From Artocarpus heterophyllus (Eukaryota; Streptophyta; Magnoliopsida; Rosales; Moraceae), in contig CM046340.1 in the NCBI GenBank assembly GCA_025403435.1, positions 12,468,091 through 12,532,090 on the forward strand: a stretch of 64,000 nucleotides of DNA. The letters are read 5' to 3'. The first letter of the stretch is position 1. Each line of letters begins with the position of its first letter. This document shows positions 31,860 to 44,654 of this stretch, piece by piece. The notes under the pieces were generated by a model, which saw nothing but the letters and a program-made list of their open reading frames with translations, was not told the DNA's origin and ran no database searches. The position numbers and the translations under genes are program-made.

Positions 31860-34800
31860 TCGAAGAAGAGACTAGGTCTCGTGATCCAAAAAAAAAAAGA
31901 TTATAGATTCCTCTAAAGTTAATGTCACTAAGGCTAGCAAGTTCTCAAAGAACTTCAAGGACAACAATGACAAAAAACACAAAAGATCTAGTAATGACTC
32001 GAATTAGTTTACCAAAAATTGTTTCTTTTATAGGAAAAAGTACTAGCGTTAAAGTGTGCACAGGTACAAAAAGAAAAGGGAAGAAGTGAACCCCAACAAA
32101 ACTAATGTTATTAAAGAGAAATTTAAAGAGATTTGTTCTATGGTCTCGAAGATATAAATTGGCATGATTGCCAAAACCAACATGGTTGCAACAAAGTCCT
32201 GCGATTGGTGGCTCGATTCTGGAGCCACTATTCATGTTTGTAATGATAAAAGTATGTTCTTATCATATGCAATAGAGAAAGAAGGATAAACAACACTCAT
32301 GGGAAATTATGGCACAGTGGTGGTTGCTAGGAAATGAATAGTGGAGATCACCTTTACTTCCGGGAAGAAAGTGACCTTAAACAATGTCTTTCATGTTCTG
32401 GATATCAAGAAAAGTCCTATATCTGCTAGTCTTAAGTATAAGAATGGCCTAAAGATTGTACTTGAGGGCAAAACATGTATTGTATTTAAGAATGAGTCAT
32501 CTGTAGGAAAAGAGTATTGTTGTGATGGCATGTACAAGCTTAGCATTAATAATAATAAAGTTATAAGTTTTGCTCATATGATTGATTCTTTTGATGTTTG
32601 GTATGCACGTTTAGCACACTTAAACTTTAGATCTTTAAAATACATGTCTAAACATGGTTTGATTAATTGCAAAGATGCAAAGCATGATAAGTGTGAGATT
32701 TGTATATAAGCAAAAATGACTAAGAAATCCTTTCCTAAAACTGAAAGAAATACTCAAATATTATATTTGATTCATATCGATATTTGTGAGTATAATAGAA
32801 TTTTAACAAAAGGAGGAAAAAGATACTTCATCATTTTCATTGATGATTGTTCTAGATATACTTATGTGTACTTAATTAGAATAAAAAAGGAAGCCTTAGA
32901 TAAGTTCAAACTTTTCAAGGTTGAAGTTGAGAACCAAAAAAAATAAGAAAATCAAAATGGTTTGAAGTGATAGAGGCGGTAAATACTTTTTTTAATGACT
33001 TTGGTGCCTTTTGTGAAGAGCATGGCATCATCCACCAAAAGTCAACCCCCTTTACTCCTCAACAAAATGGCTTGGCTAAAAGAAAGAATAGGATATTCAC
33101 CGATATGATTAACTCTATGTTTTTTAATGCAAAATTGCCTAATAATTTATGGGGGGAAGCTTTACTTATTGCATGTCATGTTCATAATGGAATTACATCT
33201 ATGGAAACACATGTCTCTCCAAATAAAATATGAAAAGAAAGGAAACCAAATTTGATGTATTTAAGGGTGTGGAACTATTTAGCTTTCTATAGATTACATG
33301 ACCCTAAATCATCAAAGTTAGGTGCAAGAGGCATTAAAAATGTTTTTTTTTTGGATATGCTAAAAATTCCAAGGTATATAAATTCTTAAATCTAGATTCT
33401 AATGTGATAGTGGAATCAAGAGATGTTGAATACATTGAAAATAAATTTATTTTTGATTTTGCCACTGAATTTGAATATAATATTGATCTATCGTGTGACT
33501 ATACTCCTGGTATCTCCACAAATAAAAGAAAAAATCTATGACATCTTTCAAACCGATGAGAAGTCAACATGAAAAAAAAAGAAAAAGGCTTAGCATCGGA
33601 TTTCATTTCATCTCAAGCTTTGGCCTTCTTGGTTGAAAGAGATAGAAATCGTGTACTTAATGAAATATCATTGCTACTAAATGTTAAGGATGATCTAAAG
33701 ACATTTAATGAAGCTATGTCATCTAGAGATGCTTCCTTTTGGAGAGAGACTATTAATGATGAAATGGATTTGATAGTGTTTAATGGTACTTAGATTTTGG
33801 TTGATCTTCCTCTGAGATTGAAACCAATAAGCAACTAGTGTGTTTTTAGAAGAAAGTAAGACACCGATAGGTTTATACAAACATTCAAGGCTATATTGGT
33901 AGCTAAGGGTTTTAAATAAAAGCGTGATATAGACTACTTTGATAAGTATGCTCCGATAGCTAGATTGACATCTATTAGAGTGTTATTTGTAATTGCTTCT
34001 TTATACAATTTGTATGTGTACCAAATGGATGTTAAAACAACTTTTTTGAATAGTGATCTTGACAATAAAATCTATATGGAACAACTTGAGGGGTTTATAT
34101 TGCCTAAAAATGAAAATAAGGTCTGCAAGTTAGTCAAATTGCTTTATGGATTAACGTAAACACCAAAACAATAGCATGAGAAATTTGATTCAGTTATCTT
34201 GTTTCATGGTTTCAAGTGTAATAATGCGGATAAATGTATATATTCTAGGCTTTCAAATGATTATGGTGCGATTATATGTTTGTATGTTATTTTTGGAACA
34301 AACATGCAAGAAATAAATGATACTAAGAAGTATCTAACTTCATAATTTAAGATAAAAGATCTTGGTGAGATAGATACTATCTTAGGTATGAAAGTGAGGG
34401 AGCATAGTGGGGGTTACTCGTTGTGTCAATCTCATTATATTGAGAAGATGTTTCTTAAATTCAATTATTTAAAGTCTAAAGAAGCGAATACCCATAAGAT
34501 TCTAGTGTTAAATTACTATAAAATGACCGCTCAGATTGAGTATGCTAGTGCAATTGGTAGCTTAAAGTATGCTATGCATTGTACTAGGCTAAACATTGCA
34601 TTTGCGTTATGCAAAATATCAAGATTTACAAGTAATGCAAGTATTAATAATTGGAATGCAATTGGTAGGATACTTGGTTATTTTAAAAGGGCTATTTATT
34701 TGGGTTTATTTTATAATAATTATCCCGTGGTACTAGAAAGGTACTCAGATGCTAGTTAGCTAACTAATGCAAACGATAATAAATCTACATCTGGCTGGAT

Positions 34801-35209
34801 TTTTACAATTGCAAGAGGAGACGTGCCTTGGGCTTTTTAGAAATGAACGTGCATAACATACCCAATGATGGAAAGTGAGTTTATGGAACTTGTGGCTATG
34901 AGCAAAGAAGCAAAATGACTGAGAAATTTATTGTTTGATATTGAGTTATGACCACAGCCAATGCCATTTATTTCTTTGTACTATGATAGTAAAGCTACAT
35001 TGTCTAGAGCTTATAACAAAGTTTATAATGGAAACTCTAGACATATTAGCTTGAGACATGAATATATGAAACAACTAATAACCGATGGTGTTATTAATGT
35101 TGGTTATGTTGTGATTAACAAAAACCTAGCTGATTCCTTGACAAAAAGTCTTTCAAGAGACTTAGTCAAGGACATATCTAATAGAATGAGACTGAAATCT
35201 TTTATGTAA
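31860..35209 (+). pseudogene. Copia pol relic of element B (protease, integrase, reverse transcriptase, RNase H)
   Basis: Domains are in the normal copia order but in broken frames. They are a protease site WWLDSGATIHVC near 32200, gag-pre-integrase FDVWYARLAHLNFRSLKYMS (32592-32651), integrase core GKRYFIIFIDDCSRYTYVYL and STPFTPQQNG (32815-33090), reverse transcriptase YQMDVKTTFLNSDLDNKIYM (34019-34080) ending at a stop after LLYGLT, ALCKISRFTSN, and RNase H SLYYDSKATLSRAYNKVYNG with NKNLADSLTKSLSRDLV. At least eight stops or frameshifts interrupt it, so no active polyprotein can be made. Confidence 0.85.
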
Positions 35210-35748
35210 GAGTCATTGGCAATGGTAACCTAACTATGTAATAGTTGTGTCGCTATTCCATAGTTAAATGTGGTAAGAACAAGTCGCAGTTATATGACCG
35301 AGTAAGTATTGAAATTTTATTTGTTCCTTCTAGGATATTTGGTGCAAATAGTTATGTGGTTGAGGTTGAACATTTACTCTTAATAAAGTTCAAGTCTCAA
35401 AGTAGCTAGAGACATGATTTGAAACTTTACCTAAGTGAACATAAGGAATGGTATCATTTCTAACATGACTGTGATTGAGTCTTTTAAATGTTCATGGATG
35501 CAATATAGTACACAAGGGCGGAAAAGTGCAAAATAATTGGAACAAAATTTGAATTCTAGGATATCTTTTATGTAATGTATTTCTGATATTTTCTTAAGAG
35601 ACAAAGTTCAATACAAAGCGCACTATTTTTTTTGTGAATATTTTGAAGTATATTCACTAATTGAAGGTTAAAATCGAAAGATGCCTTATTGTACATAGGA
35701 GTTTATCATTGTTTGAATCTAGAGAAATATTACAATCTAGAGGGGGAT

Positions 35749-36535
35749 TGTTGGAGAGATTGTAATATATCTCTCTAACATGTTTAAGGTCAAAAGAACA
35801 TGTTAGAAAAAGTGAAAACGCATTTTTAATCTATTTTTAGTCCACATGGGGCGCCGTGGTGGTCAAAAGTTGAGGCTACGGCATTGAAACATGCAATCAG
35901 TGTACAAAAAGGCAAAGAGCGCAACGCTGTGATACCATGGTGCTGGCCTTTGGGTACTGTGACACCCAATAGCTTTTATGAGCAATTTTGGTGCCGTGCA
36001 CCTAGCGCCACGACATCGATAAGTTGGCATTGCGGCACTCTCCCGAGCTGATTTGTGATGATATTTTGTCTCTTGAATTGTTTTGAACCGGTGTGTTCAT
36101 TGGTTATATAGTTTTATATAAACTTGAGCATAAATTAGCAACAGACACATCTGTTGTAATAGAAATATAGATACATGAATAGACACCTTTACGAATGAAG
36201 AGATACCTTTACATTTGATAAGGTGTCTTTTTGCAAAGATTGTATAGATTGATTCAGTTGTGATCAATCTTCAAATGGTGCTCTTGAATTTTTATAAGCT
36301 CCATAATTACAACAGGATTTATATCTTGTTTCAGAACACTATATTGTTGCCAAATATAGTGTTTAAAGGTTTGTTATCTCTTGGAAGTAATTTACCACAA
36401 AACTCTCTAACAAACTTGAATAAATGAGGGCACATAAAACCTTTAAGGATAGTGTTTTATATACGTTTCAAATGCATTCTTATTTCCAGAAAAGTCTTGC
36501 CTCTATTCTTTCTATTTTCACAAGATGCACGAACA
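35749..36535 (+). repeat. 3' LTR of copia element B
   Basis: 787 bp starting TGTTGGAGAGATTG and ending GCACGAACA, flanked on the right by the resumed LTR of element A. Confidence 0.75.
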
Positions 36536-36675
36536 GTTTGTATTGTATCGGCCAACAGATGTATTAGTTAGGAGTTTGTTATACTTATAAAATTCTTTAT
36601 ATCGCCTTATATGAATTATTACACTAAATTAATTTAGAATTTTAGAAATTCTTTTGTTTTTCTAGTTTCCTAATA

Positions 36676-39600
36676 GTTCTTACTCACAATTTAAAAAAAT
36701 TATCTGTAATAAATTTATAACAAAGATGATATACAAGGCACTTGTTTTAGTGTGATAAAATGGCCGAATCATCTTATTATAGCCACTCAATAGTCTGAAC
36801 AGTTCACCTATTTTCCATACAGGACATTGTGGCATGCGTTCCAAAAGATTAATATAATATGCATACACAATACTATCTTATAAAATTATAATACTATCAA
36901 TTTAACTTTAAGAATCCTAGTAGGTTCAGCTTATGATTCTCTTGCAAAAATGAGTATTTAGGAAAGTAGAAAGTAACTTGAGTTTCTTGTATTTATTGGG
37001 CTAAATAATAAAGTTGAGGAATTGTAGCTAGTACTGCAGTTTTGAATCTTTATGGTACTAAAGTATATTTACAAGAATTGTTAAATAAATGTAATTTTTG
37101 GATTTGAAAAGAAGATTTTGTAAGGGTGAAATATAAGTATAATTTAAGATTCAAAGTGTAAATACTGTTTCTTTTGAATCTATGAAATTTGATCATGCTC
37201 AAATTTATCAAATTTATATTTATCCAATAAATTTTGAATTAATGGTATTAAAATAATTTCTATGTAATTATAAATACAAGATGTAATATCATATTGTTAT
37301 TGTTGTTGTTGATGATGGTGATGTTGTTGTTGTTATTATATAAGTTTATTATTTTTTAAATATTCTAAAATTGTTCTAAGTTTTAATTGTGTTTTTGCAA
37401 TGTGAGTTTTAGTATAGCTAAGCAGTAATCATTTTAAACAATTGATAGGGATAAAAATAATTTTTGAAATAATTGTGGTAATTTTTGAAACGCTATAAAA
37501 ATAAATAACTTATTTTAAAATAATTGATGTAAATAGTACATTTACTAATAAATACTGTATTTACTCGATGCAAATAAAGCTATATAAGGATAAATGATAT
37601 TTTTACACTAAGTAAATGTAATATGAAAAATACTATGGTTACTCTTTTTATCACTATCTCACTTCTCCTTTTGCTACATGTCTCACTTCTCCTTTTGCTA
37701 CATGTCGATCCACTGTCCTATAAAAGAAGCAAACTATAAATCATTATTTAACCTTATAATTACTAATATACTACTTCTTTAATATTATAGCAATTGTATT
37801 ACTCACTTTTTATTTTTTTACGTTGTTATTTTTTTTTTGTTTTTTCTTTTTTAAATTTCGTTAGACTTAGAATATTTTAAAAATAAATATATAATTAAGT
37901 GTTTGAAAAGTTACATGTCTATTTAAGGTTTGGTAGATCTGGAGGGTATGACATGTTGAGGGTATACACATGTCCTTGATTCGTTGTTGACATGTCCAAC
38001 GTAGTCAAAGGTGTTCGAAAAAAGTTCATATAAGAAATGGCAGGACATTCAACGAAGTGGTGGGGATGATTAGATCTATAGTGATCCAAAGGAGAACAGC
38101 TCCTAGGGCCCACTACATTACTATTCTTACCAAACATTAGTCACATGAAGACAAATGAAGCAACATGTGAGCAAGATGCGGTAGGTGAAATGAGCAAAAA
38201 GTTTATAGAACTGTTGCCTGGAGCAAAGCTGCTCTAAGGAGTTAAGGTTATTAGTATAACTGGTGGTATCTCAGAAGAATGGTTCGTCTAATGGTTTCAC
38301 AAAGGAAAAGGCTAGTTGAGTGTCCCAAAGATTCAAGAAAAAAGCTTTTGAAAGTCTTTATTTTTGAAGGATACACCTTGCAGTGTGTATCAAAGGTATC
38401 CTAGAGAGACTCTCAAAGGCAAAGGCTAATTGAATGTCCTTAAGATCCAAAGGACCGATTTCCAAAAGTCCTTATGTCTGAAGGGCACGGACCTTGAAGT
38501 ACATTTTAGAACTTTCAAAAAGGTAGTCTCAGAGGGACTCTCCGAGGAGTAGAGGTTTGAAAGGCATGGATCTCGGATGAACTTTTGAGTCTGAAGGGCG
38601 TAAACTTAAAAGAAGAGAGAGAGAAGGAAAAGTGCAAGAATACTTGCTAATGGAGAGAGATTAGGCCGATCTTGATGCATTTAAGTAAGTTGAGGAGTTG
38701 GTCTTTCAGGCAAAAGAAAGGTTTTTGACTATTGCTTCTAGGAGTGTGTTTAGCGCCAAGGTCAGACCTGTAACTTGACTCTACCCTCAAAGCAAACTAG
38801 TCAGTGGCTTTTTAAGCATGGTTTTTTGTCTTTTCATGATTTATGCTGATCAAATCTCTTTTTAGATTTTCAATTATAGGATCAGGTTGTGTCAAGTTCA
38901 CCAGATTAGACTTGCTACATCTGGCGCGCTTAAGAGTGTCGATCTGTCTCCAGGAGTGTTGTCTTGCCAAATCTAGCTAAGAAAAGGCTGGAGTCTAACA
39001 TTTCCTAGAGTGCAGCCAAAAGTACACTTGCAAAGGTTCCTGAAGGCGTGTTGGGGGTACTTTGGGAAATAACTTTTGACACAAAATTTGATCATTTTTT
39101 TTAGCATTTTTTGGCGATTTTCTCGAGTTTTTTTTTTGGCCAATTTATAGGCCTTTGGTCTTGGACTTTCTCATGGTAGATTTATAAGGACAAAATATTG
39201 GTTTTTAGGTTAATTTCTTCAAAATTTGACTATTTTAAACCTAATTTAATTATAAACTCCTAATTGGGAAAATCAGATTCAGTTGAATAAACAAGCCTAT
39301 TTGATTACTTATGTCTTGTCAAACATTAGAAAATATGTTTATTGAAACTTGGAGCCAACATGAATATATTTATGTATATATTATATTATTAAAATTGTAC
39401 GCGATGTATGACATAAGGCGTGTATATTTATTTGACATTATATGTATATGTGTATATATATTCATGGACTTAGCAAAAAGAATAATCCTAATGGTATACG
39501 TATTTTGTAAGTGAGTTTAACTTCCAATGGAAAATAAAGAATGTACAAATTTTTATATATTTTTACATATAATTAGAGTGGTACATGATGTATGACATAA

Positions 39601-40698
39601 GGCGTGTATATTTATGTGACGTTATGTGTATATGTGTATATATATTCAGGGACCAAGCAAAATGAATAATCTCAATGGTATATGTACTTTGTAAGTGAGT
39701 TTAACTTCCAAAGGAAAATAAGGAATGTACAAATTTGTATATATATTTATATATAATTAGAGTAATATAGTTGTAGTTAAACAATAAGATAATAATTCAT
39801 CATTATGCTTTAGTTCTAGGAGAACAAATGCTATATAATTCAAATTTTAGTGCTATTTGCTTTCCTTTTATTTTGAAAATGACTTCATTTAAACTAAAAA
39901 AATATAAATAAAGTCATATACGGCTACCCACTATAGGCAAATTTGATCTCGAATAAAGACTAGATTTATCAATAATAAATGGATGAAGCATAGAGGACAA
40001 AAGACAGACGTCAAGACCCAAAGGACAAAATTCTCTTGATACCTAGAATTGAAATTATTAAAGGCTCGTTACAAGATATCATTATCTGTCGATGGATGAA
40101 AATAATCAACCAAAATCAAACTTTCCCTAATAAGCACATATGTAACTTGGCATAGAGACAAATCTTGTCCCCAATCAGTACACATATTACTGTTACTTAG
40201 CGGATTATAATGTAAACCAAGATCGGAAGTGGGAAGACTACCTCTTTTATTACAGACACGATAAACAAAAAAATAGTAAAAAATTGGATGCCTTAGAGAC
40301 CTATTAACAATGAATCCACCACCAAAACCTAGAGGCTAAAGCTAGGATAAGCCATAAGAACAAAGGAATTCTCTAACCATTAGGAACCAAGCCCCTACAC
40401 TGCCACCATGCTGGACATTTCCTCTACCTTGTGCTATCGGAGGCTACAACACTTCCCCACCACCACAGGTTCAACATGATGGAGGTTCATGAACTCGACT
40501 CCATAAACCTATCACTGCTTCATCATAACCCACCACTACTTAACCCCTTTCACCTATGAGTCTCATCCCGCGACAAACCATTAGCCATAGTCAACTAGAG
40601 CTATCACAGCCTTATGCTGCCCCTCTCTTAGGCCATATATTCGATAGCCAACCAAAGGTCGACGCTAGATCTATACCCAAAGGAGAAAAAAGGGGGTG
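36676..40698. other. Spacer, no gene seen
   Basis: 4 kb of mixed, mostly AT-rich DNA. 38200-38700 has loosely repeated phrases (AAAGGAAAAGGCTAGTTGAG and AAAGGCAAAGGCTAATTGAA, each followed by TGTCC) that look like an old transposon, but I cannot name it. A TTG-rich trinucleotide repeat lies near 37300-37335. Confidence 0.5.
39397..39764 (+). repeat. 184-bp tandem duplication
   Basis: The unit beginning GTACGCGATGTATGACATAA (39397) repeats at 39581 as GTACATGATGTATGACATAA with about 90% identity by eye. Confidence 0.85.
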
Positions 40699-40703
40699 CC
40701 GTT

Positions 40704-41387
40704 TGTTGATGCCTGATTTCGGCACAACACCACGTGCGGGGACGCCTGGTGGTCGGGTTCCCTGTTCTGCCCGGCTCGGCCTAGTCTGGTCGGATCTGCA
40801 AGAGGAGAGAAGGCCTCGGAGTAAGGGGACACCGGTTTGGTGTCTGCCAAGGGCGCTCCGACGCTCAAGTCAGTGTTCTGACCGGGAAGAGCTAAGGAAA
40901 GGCAGAGTAGGCGAGGGAAGAATGCCCGTCCCTTTGTGGTGGAGTTGATGCTCCTATTTATAGAGTTTAGCTTGGATCCGGGTATGGACCGGTTTGGCCC
41001 GTAACCCAGGTGTCTAGAGACAGGTGTCACGATCTCCGGAGAAGGAGGATTGCCCAACGGAGGATTGAGATGGTGCCACGTGGTGGTCTTTGGGTAAGTC
41101 GGACATATCCTAGTCGGACGGGTCCCTGGTCGGACAGGTCCCTGGTCGGGCAGATCCTGGTCGGACGGGTCCCTGGTCGGACGGGTCCCTGGTCGGACGG
41201 GTCCCTGGTTGGACAGGTCCCTGGTCGGGCAGGTCCTTGGTCGGACAGGTCTCTGGTCGGACAGGTCCCTGGTCGGACAGATCCTGTCCTGGTCGGATTG
41301 GTCATTTCAGCCAACCTGTTTGGGTGCTCGATTTTAAGAGGGTATGAACTTCAGATGATTTTCTCATCATGAAGATTTCCCTCAACA
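40704..41387 (-). repeat. 3' LTR (left) of the small LTR element
   Basis: 684 bp with the ends TGTTGA / TCAACA. It has a minus-strand TATA box (CTATAAATAGGAG, 40963-40951) and a 16-bp minisatellite at 41108-41297. Pairs closely with 42387-43093. Confidence 0.88.
41108..41297. repeat. 16-bp minisatellite inside the left LTR
   Basis: About a dozen copies of GTCCCTGGTCGGACAG, with GGGCAG and ACGGG variants. In element orientation it lies near the start of the LTR (U3). Confidence 0.9.
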
Positions 41388-41467
41388 GTAGCCCCCCAAG
41401 ACTTTGGTGGTGGAGGTCATCAGCATCGAAGTCTTGATGTAGTTGGAAAATATTTTTTGTGAGCATA

Positions 41468-42315
41468 TCTTGCCAGGACTCTTCGTCCTGGACCTGGTCG
41501 GCCGTAGCTCGGACCTGGCCTCGGTGGTCGGTGTAACCTTCTCGGACCTGGTTGGACTCTTTGTCCTGGACCTTGGGTCTCGGTCGTAGCTTGGTTGGAC
41601 TCTTCGTCCTGAACCTGGTCGGCCGTAGCTCAGACCTGGCCTCTGTGGTCAGCATAACCTTCTCGGACCTGGTCGGACTCTTCGTCCTGGACCTTGGGTC
41701 TCGGTCGTAGCCTGGTTGGACTCTTCGTCCTGGACCTGGTCGGCCGTAGCTCGGACCTGGCCTCTCTGGTCGGCGTAACCTTCTCAGACCTAGTTGGACT
41801 CTTCGTCCTGGACCTTGGGTCTCGGTCGTAGCCTGAATGGACTCTTCGTCCTGGACCTGGTCGGCCGTACCTTGGACCTAGCCTCTTTGGTTGGCGTAAC
41901 CTTCTCGGACCTGGTCGGACTCTTCGTCCTGGACCTTGGGTCTCGGTCGTAGCCTGGTTGGACTCTTCGTCCTGGACCTGGTCGGCCGTAGCTTGGACCT
42001 GGCCTCTTTGGTCGGCGTAACCTTCTCGGACTTGGTCAGACTCTTCGTCCTGGACCTTGGGTCTCGGTCGTAGCCTGGTTAGACTCTTCGTCCTGGACCT
42101 GGTCGGCCGTAGCTCGGACCTGGCCTCTGTGGTCGGCGTAACCTTCTCGGACCTGGTCGGACTCTTCGTCCTGGACCTTGGGTCTCGGTCGTAGCCTGGT
42201 TGGACTCTTTGTCCTGGACCTGGTCGGCCGTAGCTCGGACCTGGCCTCTGTGGTCGGCGTAACCTTCTCGGACCTGGTCGGACTCTTCGTCCTGGACCTT
42301 GGGTCTCGGTTAGTC
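41468..42315. repeat. 121-bp tandem array, about seven copies
   Basis: GGCGTAACCTTCTCGGACC recurs every ~121 bp (about 41527, 41648, 41769, 41892, 42012, 42133 and 42254). Each unit contains two GGACTCTTCGTCCTGGACC half-motifs. The unit length is not a multiple of three, so the long open frame on the minus strand changes reading phase every unit. It is most likely an effect of the repeat and not a gene. Confidence 0.9.
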
Positions 42316-42386
42316 GTCCAGGGAATGTCTGGGGGGAAGATCTGAGGCTGCTGGAAAGGCGCGGGGCCCTCCTTCTAGCGCCAAAA

Positions 42387-43093
42387 TGTTGATGCCTGAT
42401 TTCGGCACAACACCGCGTGCGGGGACGCACGGTGGTCGGGTTCCCTGTTCTGCCCGGCTCGGCCTAGTCTGGTCGGATCTGCAAGAGGAGAGAAGGCCTC
42501 GGAGTATGGGGACACCGGTTTGGTGTCTGCCAAGGGCGCTCCGACGCTCAAGTCAGTGTTCTGACCGAGAAGAGCTAAGGAAAGGCAGAGTAGGCGAGGG
42601 AAGAATGCCCGTCCCTTTGTGGTGGAGTTGATGCTCCTATTTATAGAGTTTAGCTTGGATTCAAGTATGGACCGGTTTGGCCCGTAACCCAGATGTCTAG
42701 TGACAGGTGTCACGATCTCCGGAGAAGGAGGATTGCCCAATGGAGGGTTGAGATGGTGCCACGTGGTGGTCTTTGGGTAAGTCGGACAGATCCTGGTCGG
42801 ACGGGTCCCTGGTTGGACAGGTCCCGGTCGGACAGGTCTCTGGTCGGGCAGATCCTGGTCGGACGGGTCCCTGGTCGGACAGGTCCCTGGTCGGACGGGT
42901 CCCTGGTTGGACAGGTCCCTGGTTGGACAGGTCCCTGGTCGGACAGATCCTGTCATGGTCGGACAGATCCTGTCCTGGTCGGACAGATCCTGTCCTGGTC
43001 GGATTGGTCATTTCAGCCAACCTGTTTGGGTGCTCGGTTTTAAGAGGGTATGAACTTCAGATGATTTTCTCATCATGGAGATTTCCCTCAACA
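42387..43093 (-). repeat. 5' LTR (right) of the small LTR element
   Basis: 707 bp, about 20 bp longer than its partner because of an expanded 16-bp minisatellite (42785-42998, which includes TGGTCGGACAGATCCTGTC units). It has the same TATA box (42646-42635). Confidence 0.88.
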
Positions 43094-43098
43094 CCGTT

Positions 43099-44636
43099 CA
43101 AAAGAGATCCAAAACCCAAGCAAAACAAATGGAGAGAGAGACCTTTGATTTTTGGGTATTCATATAAATACTACTTTTTTAGACTCAATTTTATTTATGT
43201 ACAAAATATAAAAAATTCTTATGTGTGTATCCCACCGAGATATATTGTGTACACCATCGAAATATTTTTTGTGTCTTATTGAGACATTTTTCTCTTTTTT
43301 TTCTCTCTCCTTGTCGTTGCTAGCTCGTCTTTGATTCATCGATGATGTCGTCGGACATAACTAGTACGACGGCGTTGTTGGCGGCCACTACATATTATCA
43401 AACCTAGAAAAAAGAAAAAAAAAAAGCCAAAACAGAACAACAACAATAACATAAAAAAATCAGACCCTCCTCGACGGGTCGACGCAGCTTTGGCTTGATG
43501 AAAAAATTACAACAGTGTCACGTGGTAGTGCTTGATCTAGTTAATGGGATTGTGAGACCGAACGATTTTGGTTGTGGTGCCTAGATTTGGCTGCTAAGTT
43601 GCCAGCGTGGTGCTTTGGGCGGGTCTGGCATTGCAACAAGCTCCCGCACTGATCTGACTTTGCCAGAGTCGTAACAACATCGAGCGACTGGGTCTAAAAC
43701 CGCGACAGCGTCACAAGGTAGTGCTCAATTAGTTGTAGGCGTGGTGCTTTGGGTCGGTCCGGAATTGCAACGAGCTCTTGCATAAAACTGACTGCGTTGG
43801 AACCGCAACAACGTCAAACGAGGGGCGATCTCACTTTGTTGATGTTTGAGTAAGTCGTTAGAGCCTCCTGTTGGAGAAGACAAATTGAACGAGCCAAGTT
43901 GGAGATGGGAGGGGCATGAATAAAAGCAAAGGGAGAGATGGAAGAGAGCATGAACAAAAGCAAAGGTAGAGAAGGGAGGTTATTATTTTCTTTTTTTTGG
44001 GGTTAAAACAACTATTAATAAGTTTTGTGGTAAAAGTGACAAATTTTTTTAATAACATTATTTTGTGGCATGAATAAATTAAGGGAGAAAAAAGTGACGT
44101 GGAATGCAATATCCCCTGATTTTTGGCGTTTCCTCTGTGGTTAGATCAAAAAGTGGAAATGGGCCCATGAAAACGAAACACTACAGGCCTTTACATATGC
44201 TGTTTTTGGCGGTGACCTGCTACAACCGGTAAGGGACACAGGGAAACCGGCACTCCGACAGACCAACCGCAGTCCCGCTATGGAGACTCCTTTGTCAAAA
44301 TGGTATTCCGTTGACGGTCCCACAAAGCATAAATTGTGCGGACATAACCACCAAAATCTACACACATCCACCAATCCAAAAATACCACGTCTTCAAATTC
44401 CAATTTCTCGAGACCTGATTTGCTAGAATAGAGACCCAACTCTGGTCCGAAAAACACTGGAGTTAAAACCCCCCACTAATAATTGCCATCCACCACAAGC
44501 ATCCAGAAAAGCACCTCCCGAAAACAAGGCTCAAGCCGGAAAGCAGCTTAATTAAGCTCACTTAAAACCCAAAAAAAAAAAGAAGAAGTGAATTTTCATA
44601 TCAAAAGCCGAACCTAATTAGTCTAAAGATACTTCT
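43099..44636. other. Spacer upstream of the DUF1218 gene
   Basis: No gene is recognised. 43500-43830 holds two related ~190-bp segments (CGTGGTGCTTTGGGCGGGTC near 43605 and CGTGGTGCTTTGGGTCGGTC near 43740) typical of an old unnamed repeat. The last ~400 bp are probably the promoter of the next gene; no clear TATA box was seen. Confidence 0.45.
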
Positions 44637-44654
44637 GTGTTTTCACACAACACG

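Larger units (their letters stand above)
30415..36535 (+). mobile_element. Ty1/copia element B, nearly full length but defective
   Basis: 6.1 kb with LTRs at 30415-31240 and 35749-36535, gag at 31263-31829 and a pol relic to 35209. A polypurine tract (AGAGGGGGAT, 35739-35748) sits right before the 3' LTR. The 3' LTR starts TGTTGG and the 5' LTR ends CCAACA. The 5' LTR start has decayed to CATTGA. The two LTRs differ by many substitutions and indels, so the insertion is old. It lies inside the 3' LTR of element A. Confidence 0.8.
28368..36675 (+). mobile_element. Ty1/copia element A, decayed and interrupted by copia element B
   Basis: The 5' LTR is 28368-28581. A mutated tRNA-Met site (TGGTCTTAGAGC, 28582-28593) follows. 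The pol remnant is 29110-30347 and a purine tract (GAGGGGCAG) precedes the 3' LTR at 30359. The 3' LTR is split: 30359-30414 on the left and 36536-36675 on the right of element B. The two outer flanks are ATTCT and GTTCT, a target duplication with one change. Gag, protease and integrase are missing. A MITE sits in the deleted interior. Confidence 0.75.
40704..43093 (-). mobile_element. Complete 2.39-kb non-autonomous LTR retrotransposon with a tandem-repeat interior
   Basis: It has two LTRs (40704-41387 and 42387-43093) and a perfect 5-bp target duplication CCGTT (40699-40703 and 43094-43098). A minus-strand primer-site candidate TGGCGCTAGAAGG lies directly inside the right LTR (42383-42371), and a minus-strand polypurine tract GGGGGGCTAC directly inside the left LTR (41397-41388), so the element reads right to left. 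The LTRs start TGTTGAGGG on that strand, as in the Tat-like element at 2739. There is no gag or pol; the 999-bp interior is mostly a 121-bp tandem array. The LTRs are very alike, so insertion is recent relative to the copia elements. It must have used another element's proteins. Confidence 0.88.

Noticed and set aside
41630..42430. 266-codon open frame on the minus strand across the repeat array
   Set aside because: It exists because the 121-bp GC-rich repeat lacks stops in several frames. The unit is not a multiple of three and no protein family resembles it.
40556..43282. Several other long frames on both strands in and around the small LTR element
   Set aside because: They come from the LTR copies and the 16-bp minisatellite and mirror each other on the two strands.
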